A stretch of DNA of 64,000 nucleotides from Pedobacter sp. BAL39 (lineage in GTDB: Bacteria > Bacteroidota > Bacteroidia > Sphingobacteriales > Sphingobacteriaceae): positions 62,001 through 126,000 of the forward strand of contig NZ_ABCM01000001.1 in NCBI RefSeq assembly GCF_000170795.1. The letters run 5' to 3'. Both the position numbers and the translations under genes were made by a program. Positions 58,901-64,000 of the stretch are shown piece by piece. The notes beneath the pieces were generated by a model that was not told the origin of the DNA, ran no database searches, and saw nothing but the letters and a program-made list of their open reading frames with translations. Positions within the stretch are counted from its first letter, which is position 1. The number at the start of each line of letters is the position of its first letter.

Positions 58901-59314
58901 CAGTTTGTGAAACAGGAAGGTCCCTTGCTCAACTATGGCTACCAGTCGACGCCCTACGGCTTCTTCGGAAATAAAGATGTAAGTGCGCTGGAGCGATGGA
59001 CCACACCTGGACAAACAGCCAGCATCCCGGGAGCAACCGCCGATGCGGGCTCCGATGCGTATGCCGCCTATAGCCAATGGCGACTGTCGACGGCCAACTG
59101 GGGTGATGCTTCTTTCATACGTTTAAAAAACCTTTCATTACGATACAATTTAGGAGCAGCAACAAAAAACCTGAAAATCAGCAACCTGACAGTATTCGTC
59201 CAGGGGCAGAACCTCTTTACCATCACCGGGTATAAAGGCTTCGACCCAGAGACCAAGGGTACAGCACTACCACAACTTACGACCTACACCGCCGGCCTGC
59301 AATTTTCATTCTAA
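56000..59314 (+). CDS. SusC/RagA-type TonB-dependent outer-membrane receptor with STN domain
   Basis: 1104-aa receptor. An N-terminal extension precedes the signal sequence (core about 28-52, NAIMLMFIIFAASSLMAASGVAQ). Then come an STN signalling domain (about 57-110, NGTLRNAFSQIEQQTDFRFAYR), a carboxypeptidase-D-like domain (about 145-215, GVVRDEKNLPMPGVSVKVKG), a plug domain with the SusC motif LYIVDGVPF, and a 22-strand barrel ending in Phe (LQFSF). The STN domain links it to the FecR/ECF pair upstream. It imports an oligomer together with the SusD partner; the substrate is unknown. Confidence 0.96.
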   Translation: MYYIFTRYASRCVPVFYSPFIKKLRFFMKVNAIMLMFIIFAASSLMAASGVAQTLSEVNVSVSVNNGTLRNAFSQIEQQTDFRFAYRNELISAFRNLKINGRQRSVKETLDELLKGTGISYKQLNNSIILFETPSTATQQAVLQETITGVVRDEKNLPMPGVSVKVKGQNNGVTTDGEGRFSISVADNTVYLLFSYVGYETQEYKAASKQNINISLKPDVGTLDAVVVIGYGTTTKRNNTGAVSSITSKDISSQTISDPIAALQGRVAGLDVTGTSGYPGAAYSVHLRGINSILGGQDPLYIVDGVPFISTPLNQFTGANGNTSPLNSINPADIERIDVLKDADATAIYGSRGANGVILITTKKGKSGKTSVDGKVYSGASFVSHKVNMLNTEQYLALRREAYANDGVTPTLESAPDLLEWDQQLDNNWQDKLMGGTAAMTEAQLSLSGGSEQTNFLFSGTYRTDGTVTPGTQDYKRGAINLNVNHQSVDRKFNINASVKYVSDLNKSFISDLSQYFNLPPNFPVYAPDGSFYWFGNSQNPMALFERGYESSNKNLTGNVLAKYNILEGLNAQLSLGYNRISMNQTQTLPERSFNPNTYTTSSGLYGNNERNNYIVEPQLDYSRKIGKGTLSLLAGATLQSAITEGAATTGIDFASDEQLNNPHAAVTLESRSYNYTDYKYTSVFGRATYNWDEKYILNGTFRRDGSSRFGPGKKFGNFGALGAAWIFSNESFLKDHPSVLSFGKFRASYGTVGNDQIGDYNYYDSWSPTSFPYAGSGTLYPSRFPNQNYQWEVNRKFEVAAELGFFKDRILLNASYYRNKSGNMLVNYVLSSQSGFESYIANLPAELENKGFELELTTSNINTERFKWNTSFNLTIARNKLLKYPGLENSSYARTYFIGQPINVTLGYVSTGVDPENGYATFADQNNDGSIDEENDQIILGTVTPKFYGGMQNSFSYKNWSLDFFLQFVKQEGPLLNYGYQSTPYGFFGNKDVSALERWTTPGQTASIPGATADAGSDAYAAYSQWRLSTANWGDASFIRLKNLSLRYNLGAATKNLKISNLTVFVQGQNLFTITGYKGFDPETKGTALPQLTTYTAGLQFSF

Positions 59315-59332
59315 CCCCTGAAATTTAACATC

Positions 59333-60790
59333 ATGAAAGCATTTACATACATCATTATAGCGGGTCTGATCACCTGCACCAGCGCATGCAAAAAATTCGT
59401 CGAAGTGGATGACCCAAGGACAGAACTGGCCTCCGGGACGGTCTTTATCAACGATAAAACGGCTACCGCAGCCATGGTCGGCATCTATTCAGACATGAAC
59501 GGATTTAACTACCAGTATGCCAACATCGTCACCATGTTTATGGGCGGCATGAACGCCGACGAATTCACGTATGCCCTCAGCTCCACTGCGGAATGGGAAG
59601 AGTTCAAAAACAACCGTGTGCTACCCTCAAACAGGTTTGTCAACGCGCTATGGGCAGAACCCTACCAATACAACTACCGTGCGACGGCCGTCATTGAAGG
59701 AGTTACCGCCTCGACGACCCTTAGCCCTGCCGTAAAAAACCAACTGCTCGGTGAAGCAAAATTCCTGCGCGCCTTTCTTTATTTCTACCTCGTCAACACC
59801 TTTGGCGACGTACCGCTGATCCTGAATACAGATGTACAGACCAACACCAATCTACCAAGAACACCAAAGGAGCAGGTTTATCAGGCAATCATTGCAGACC
59901 TTACGGAGGCGAAGTCGCTCCTGAGCGTCAACTATCCGGAGAGTGGAAGAACACGACCGACCAAAGGTGCAGCGACACTGCTGCTTGCCCGTACCTACCT
60001 CTACACAGGAAACTACGCACAGGCAGAAATCGAGGCCAGCGAAGTCATCAGCAATAGCAACTACGAGCTGCTACAGGGAAATGACATGAACAAAACCTTC
60101 CTGGCCAACAGCCGCGAAGCCATCTGGCAGCTGCAAGCGGTCAATACCGGCGGAAGCAGGAACACCTGGGAAGGCTTCACCATGACACCGGCGAGCATCA
60201 CCGCACCTGTGGCCTACTACCGGCTTACCAAAGGGACGGGTGGCCTCGTTGAGGCCTTCGAGCCGGGCGACCTGCGCAAAGCCAACTGGACAGGTGTTTA
60301 TACCACCACGGCAACACCTCCGCTGACCCATACCTATCCCTACAAGTACAAGGTAAGGACAAATCCGGCAGGCGTTACGGAGTATTCCATGGTGTTGCGC
60401 TTTGCCGAAGCCTACCTGATCCGTGGGGAAGCCAGGATCCAGCAGAATAAACTTGCCCTCGGAATGGAAGACCTCGATGTAATTCACAAAAGAGCAAACC
60501 CTACAGCGGCAGCACTGCCGGTACCGGCGAATGTCGCCGCAGGAATGCTTACCGTAGAGCAGGAACGGCGCGTAGAGCTGTTTACTGAATGGGGCCATCG
60601 CTGGTATGACCTTAAACGGTGGAAAAGCGTGACTGGCGACAATGGCAAAACCCGTGCTGATGACATCCTGCAGCCACTGAAGGCCGCATGGAAGTCTACC
60701 GCCATCCTGATGCCCATTCCGGCGGATGCCATGAGGACCAATGGCAAGCTGGTTCAAAATGAAGGTTACAGTCAAATTACAACACCATGA
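59333..60790 (+). CDS. SusD/RagB-type nutrient-binding lipoprotein
   Basis: 485-aa outer-membrane lipoprotein that caps the SusC barrel. The lipobox is GLITCTSAC with lipidation at Cys19, followed by KKFVEVDDP. The TPR-like helical family pattern is seen in AKFLRAFLYFYLVNTFGDVPLIL, KGAATLLLARTYLYTGNYAQAE and the C-terminal ERRVELFTEWGHRWYDLKRW, the SusD/RagB hallmark. It lies 18 bases after the SusC gene and overlaps the thioredoxin gene by 4 bases (ATGA). Confidence 0.96.
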   Translation: MKAFTYIIIAGLITCTSACKKFVEVDDPRTELASGTVFINDKTATAAMVGIYSDMNGFNYQYANIVTMFMGGMNADEFTYALSSTAEWEEFKNNRVLPSNRFVNALWAEPYQYNYRATAVIEGVTASTTLSPAVKNQLLGEAKFLRAFLYFYLVNTFGDVPLILNTDVQTNTNLPRTPKEQVYQAIIADLTEAKSLLSVNYPESGRTRPTKGAATLLLARTYLYTGNYAQAEIEASEVISNSNYELLQGNDMNKTFLANSREAIWQLQAVNTGGSRNTWEGFTMTPASITAPVAYYRLTKGTGGLVEAFEPGDLRKANWTGVYTTTATPPLTHTYPYKYKVRTNPAGVTEYSMVLRFAEAYLIRGEARIQQNKLALGMEDLDVIHKRANPTAAALPVPANVAAGMLTVEQERRVELFTEWGHRWYDLKRWKSVTGDNGKTRADDILQPLKAAWKSTAILMPIPADAMRTNGKLVQNEGYSQITTP

Positions 60791-62697
60791 TCAAAAGATA
60801 TCTCCTCCTGATCTGCCTTGCAACTGCTTTCCAGCAGTTGCAAGCACAGGTCGTCGACATACAGCCTTCGCATCCACAACGCGGACAGCTCCTCACCATC
60901 ACCTATCATCCAGATGCAGAGGGGGCGAAAATCAACAGTGATGCCCCGCAGCCGTATGTCAACTTTAGTTTTTCACGTTTTTACGAGCTGCCAACGCAGC
61001 TGCAGATGCAAAAAAAAGGCAACAACTGGGTAGCCTCCTTCATCCTGCAACGTTATGCTACTTTTGCCTCATTTACCATTAACAGCGGTAATAACATAGA
61101 CCAGCCTGCCGCCCATCAGCATTATTCCTTTGCTGTGTATGATGGCAATAAACGTGTAAAAGACAGTTATCTTCATGAGTCCTACAGCCTGCCCTCACAA
61201 TTGGGTAAAGCTGCCGATCTTCCCCAGCGACAACTCGGGCTCATCCACAAAGAGCTCATTGCCTTTCCGGACAACTATGAAGCCCGTCTGCGTGAGAAGG
61301 CCATCCTGATGGGCATTGCGAAAACCCCTCAGGAAAAAACAAAATACCGCAATGAGGCGCTGCAGATCATTCACGCTCGCTTTGAAGAAAATCCATCTGT
61401 GGTCAGCAACCTGAATAAAGTCACCATGGGCTTTCTGATGATCGGCGAAAACTCCAGGCTCGATTCCATCCGCAAGGTGGTGCTGCAGCGTTTTCCAAAT
61501 TCCGACCTCGCCAAAGATTACCGGACCTCGGCAATCCTTAAACTTCCTGATACCGCCGCCCGCATCACTCCGCTGGAGGCTCTGCTCAAAGCTGGTGATG
61601 AAGCGGGAGAAGAAGGCTCTACAGCCATCCACGACCTCCTCTTTCAATATTATGCTGCTGAGGGCAACGCCACAAAAGCACTGCTCCATGCCAGAAAAAG
61701 ATTGCAGGAAGATGGCCCCCAGACACCGAAAAACATCCTGGAGATCGCCTCCCTTCTTACCGCCAACAAGCTGGCGCCCGACAGCGCCATCGCTTATGCC
61801 AATACCGCACTTGGCATGACGGACCGCTGGCCGGTAGGGATCATCCGTTACTTCCCTGAATTCGGACATATCCCTTCTTATGTTCCGGACAGCGTAAGGA
61901 CGGCAACCATCGCCGAAGCCAAATCAGAGCTACTGTCACTCATCGCACTCAACTACCTTTACAAAAAAGATAAGGCAAATGCACTAAAATACGCTGCAGA
62001 TGCGACTGCAGCAGGTTACAGCAAGGCAGGCCTGATGAATGCCGCTTCCGTTTATGCACAAACGGAAAACCCAAAACAATCTTACGAGACATTATGGCAA
62101 TTGCTGCTCCGCGACCCATCAGATACCGTTGCGATTCAAACAGCAAAGGTTAGCTTCCTGAAGTTTAATCCTTCCGAAGAGGAGTTCAACACCAAAATTA
62201 AAGGGCTGGAAACACTCCGGAAAAATCAGTTGAAAGCTGCGCTGAAAAAACAGCTCATGAACAAACAAGGATTGGTGCTCAACGCCTTCACCGATCTTCA
62301 TGGAAAGCCCGTCAGCAAAGAGATGATGCAAGGAAAAATTGTCATCATTGACTTCTGGGCTACTTGGTGTATCCCCTGCATGGAAGAAATGCCGTACCTG
62401 CAAAAAGTCTATGACCAGTATAAAAGCAACCCGAAGGTGATGTTCATGGTCGTCAACAGCGGCGCACGCAACACCATCAAGGACGCTCAGGGCTGGGCAG
62501 CAAAAAACACAAAATATACCTTCCCCCTATATTTTAACAATGACCCAAATATCGGCGAAAAGATCGGCTTCAACATCATCCCCACCATCGCCGTGATTGA
62601 CGGTCAGGGACTCATGCAGTTCCGTACCATCGGCTTTGAAGGTGCTGAAATGGAGCATAAACTCTCCGCTCAGATCGAGGTGCTGCTGGAGCAATAG
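60787..62697 (+). CDS. TlpA-like thioredoxin-domain protein with long N-terminal region
   Basis: 636-aa exported protein. The signal peptide (LLLICLATAFQQLQAQ) is followed by a beta-sandwich region to about 120, then helical repeat-like segments (about 130-490) rich in Ala/Leu pairs. The C-terminal thioredoxin fold has VIIDFWATWCIPCMEEMPYL with the redox pair Cys528/Cys531 and the cis-Pro region FNIIPTIAVID. Such proteins often accompany SusCD pairs in Bacteroidota. Its role may be reduction or folding of surface proteins, or redox action on the nutrient; this is not deducible. It overlaps the SusD stop by 4 bases. Confidence 0.9.
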   Translation: MIKRYLLLICLATAFQQLQAQVVDIQPSHPQRGQLLTITYHPDAEGAKINSDAPQPYVNFSFSRFYELPTQLQMQKKGNNWVASFILQRYATFASFTINSGNNIDQPAAHQHYSFAVYDGNKRVKDSYLHESYSLPSQLGKAADLPQRQLGLIHKELIAFPDNYEARLREKAILMGIAKTPQEKTKYRNEALQIIHARFEENPSVVSNLNKVTMGFLMIGENSRLDSIRKVVLQRFPNSDLAKDYRTSAILKLPDTAARITPLEALLKAGDEAGEEGSTAIHDLLFQYYAAEGNATKALLHARKRLQEDGPQTPKNILEIASLLTANKLAPDSAIAYANTALGMTDRWPVGIIRYFPEFGHIPSYVPDSVRTATIAEAKSELLSLIALNYLYKKDKANALKYAADATAAGYSKAGLMNAASVYAQTENPKQSYETLWQLLLRDPSDTVAIQTAKVSFLKFNPSEEEFNTKIKGLETLRKNQLKAALKKQLMNKQGLVLNAFTDLHGKPVSKEMMQGKIVIIDFWATWCIPCMEEMPYLQKVYDQYKSNPKVMFMVVNSGARNTIKDAQGWAAKNTKYTFPLYFNNDPNIGEKIGFNIIPTIAVIDGQGLMQFRTIGFEGAEMEHKLSAQIEVLLEQ

Positions 62698-62736
62698 ATT
62701 CGCCTGTGGAAAAGCTCACCTCAAAGACAATACAAC

Positions 62737-62775
62737 AAAAAACCCCGCTGCAGCGTAGCTGCAGCGGGGTTTTTT
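62737..62775. terminator. Bidirectional terminator between convergent genes
   Basis: AAAAAACCCCGCTGCAG / CTGCAGCGGGGTTTTTT with a 5-base loop has T runs on both strands. It ends the SusCD-thioredoxin operon and the GH92 gene. Confidence 0.95.
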
Positions 62776-62796
62776 GTTTTTCAGGTCGCTAAAAAA

Positions 62797-64000
62797 CTAT
62801 TTTATCACAGACACCGCCTTATTCTCGGCACCTACACCCCATACTGTTCCGGGTTTACTGCCCATCGTAATTACAAGGGTTCCACCCTTGGTAATGTTCT
62901 GGTGGGAGATGTACGTTTTATTGTGCGTCACCCCATTCAGCGTCATGCCATTGATGTATTTGTTCTGAGGCCCATTATTTTTCACAACGATATGAAAGCT
63001 TTTATTGCCCGCAACTTTCAGCGTGGCCTCGTTCACTACAGGGCTACCAAATACATACTGTCCGTTTGCAGGGTTTACAGGGTAGAAACCCACAGCAGAC
63101 AACACGTACCATGCTGACATCTGACCTACATCTTCATTCCCGATGATGCCGTCCGGTTTGTCGGTATAGAAGTCATCGAGGATAAACCTGACTTTCTCCG
63201 CAGTTTTCCAGGGCTGCCCGGTGTATGCATACATATAGGTCACATGGTGACTCGGCTCATTGCCATGCGCATATTGTCCGATCAACCCGGAGATGTCGTT
63301 TGAAGCCTTATCACCCATGTCGCCTTTTGCAATGAACAAGGAATCCAGCTTGTTGTTAAAGGCCTGCTCACCACCCAGCATCTCTGCCAGTCCTTCTACG
63401 TCCTGAGGCACAAGGAAGGTATATTGCCAGGCATTTCCTTCTGTAAAATCGCCATGTTCATGGATCGAGATGAAAGGTGTGTAAGGCGTCCTCCAGGTGT
63501 TTTCAGACAAGCGGCCGCGCATAAAACCAGCTTTCTTATCGTAGTAATTCCTGTAATATTGGCCCCTTTTGCTGAAATAAGCATAGTCATCAGACTTACC
63601 CATTTTCTTTGCTACCTGCGCCAGGCTCCAGTCGGCAATTGCATATTCCAGTCCCATAGACACCGACTCAGCGGTGCTGTCGGCAGGAATGTATCCCAGC
63701 GACTTCACAAATTTCGTTCCCCTGACATCCTGCATGGCCGTGGTTTTCATCGCCTCATAAGCCAAATCCACATCAAACCCTTTGTATCCTTTCAGGATGG
63801 CATCGGCAATCACGGGCACGGCACTGTAACCCACCATACAGTTGGTTTCATTCGCCATCAGGTGCCATACCGGCAAACTTCCCTGTTGTTTATAAATGGC
63901 CAGCATGGAGCTGATCATGTCGTTGGTATGTTCCGGGTGGATGATGGTCGACAATGGGTTGTTCGCCCTGTAGGTATCCCACAGAGAAAAGGTGGTCACA
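62797..64000 (-). CDS. GH92-family alpha-mannosidase, C-terminal part (cut by window edge)
   Basis: 401 codons up to the right edge; the N-terminus lies outside. The segment begins with TFSLWDTYRANNPL, a GH92 landmark, and contains MVGYSAVPVIADAILKG, YYDKKAGFMRGR, FTEGNAWQYTFLVPQDVEGL, HGNEPSHHVTYMY and GNEDVGQMSAWYVLSAVGFYPV, the last carrying the acidic residues of the active site. Family members are calcium-dependent exo-alpha-mannosidases acting on N-glycan or yeast mannan. The convergent SusCD operon might serve the same substrate, but this is only proximity. Confidence 0.93.
   Translation of the reverse strand, partial: VTTFSLWDTYRANNPLSTIIHPEHTNDMISSMLAIYKQQGSLPVWHLMANETNCMVGYSAVPVIADAILKGYKGFDVDLAYEAMKTTAMQDVRGTKFVKSLGYIPADSTAESVSMGLEYAIADWSLAQVAKKMGKSDDYAYFSKRGQYYRNYYDKKAGFMRGRLSENTWRTPYTPFISIHEHGDFTEGNAWQYTFLVPQDVEGLAEMLGGEQAFNNKLDSLFIAKGDMGDKASNDISGLIGQYAHGNEPSHHVTYMYAYTGQPWKTAEKVRFILDDFYTDKPDGIIGNEDVGQMSAWYVLSAVGFYPVNPANGQYVFGSPVVNEATLKVAGNKSFHIVVKNNGPQNKYINGMTLNGVTHNKTYISHQNITKGGTLVITMGSKPGTVWGVGAENKAVSVIK

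Noticed and set aside
60071..60775. 234-codon minus-strand open frame
   Set aside because: Antisense to susD, with no motif and Cys/His/Arg-rich shadow composition.
61195..61869. 224-codon minus-strand open frame
   Set aside because: Antisense to the thioredoxin-domain gene and without family features.

Overview
The window is a bacterial chromosome segment that looks like a Bacteroidota of the Sphingobacteriaceae type (Pedobacter-like). The reasons are a SusC/SusD pair behind an ECF sigma/FecR module, many promoters of the TAnnTTTG type, Bacteroidota-style clpP-clpX-tig genes, a Bacteroidota-type AMP nucleosidase, secreted glycosidases (GH43, GH36, GH92) and sialate O-acetylesterase, and the lack of typical Shine-Dalgarno sites at many starts. 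The genus is an inference. No phage, insertion sequence, CRISPR array or rRNA was seen; there is one tRNA gene.

Layout. 1-4172, minus strand: AMP nucleosidase (cut by the left edge), clpX, clpP, trigger factor and tRNA-Leu(UAG). 4354-5148: a cytosolic helical-backbone metal-receptor protein. 5200-15207, minus strand: an efflux-type operon of one membrane-fusion protein, two ABC ATPases and three large MacB/FtsX-type permeases. Divergent from it lie an NtrC-type response regulator and its histidine kinase (15393-18121). The operon has a near-perfect sigma-54 promoter, and two direct repeats 21 bp apart sit upstream as likely activator sites. 18202-20891: glgA-glgC. 20947-21556: a long imperfect hairpin, a 24-bp minisatellite and a terminator. 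21576-27973: an assimilatory sulfate reduction operon (sulfite reductase, cobA, siroheme dehydrogenase, cysH, cysD, cysN) behind an apparent cysteine-containing leader peptide and attenuator. 28366-30772: a metallophosphoesterase and a cysteine desulfurase, the latter behind a SAM-I riboswitch. 31179-33986: CDP-alcohol phosphatidyltransferase, GtrA, an AraC regulator and a DUF983 protein. 34204-35181: GH43. 35284-40502: a divergent cluster of Anbu peptidase, two transglutaminases, a circularly permuted ATP-grasp and an alpha-E protein, a known but poorly understood peptide-modification neighbourhood. 40514-42485: a PNPOx-fold protein, a ferredoxin and a U32 protein. 42605-45084: TIGR01777 and DCC proteins and a GbsR-type regulator that share a 20-bp operator. 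45231-46447: a lipoprotein and a Crp/Fnr regulator. 46552-50718: GH36 alpha-galactosidase and sialate O-acetylesterase. 50951-54004: an M3 peptidase lipoprotein, a degenerate receiver and a pirin. 54194-62697: ECF sigma, FecR, SusC, SusD and a TlpA-like thioredoxin. 62797-64000: GH92, cut by the right edge.

The most interesting material is regulatory rather than a wholly unknown gene system. It comprises the sigma-54 switch with its dedicated two-component pair, the putative Cys leader attenuator, the SAM-I riboswitch on a cysteine desulfurase, the shared GbsR operator, three -7 boxes so close to the ATG that the mRNAs should be leaderless, and several intergenic tandem-repeat arrays. All family assignments come from reading motifs; no database search was run.
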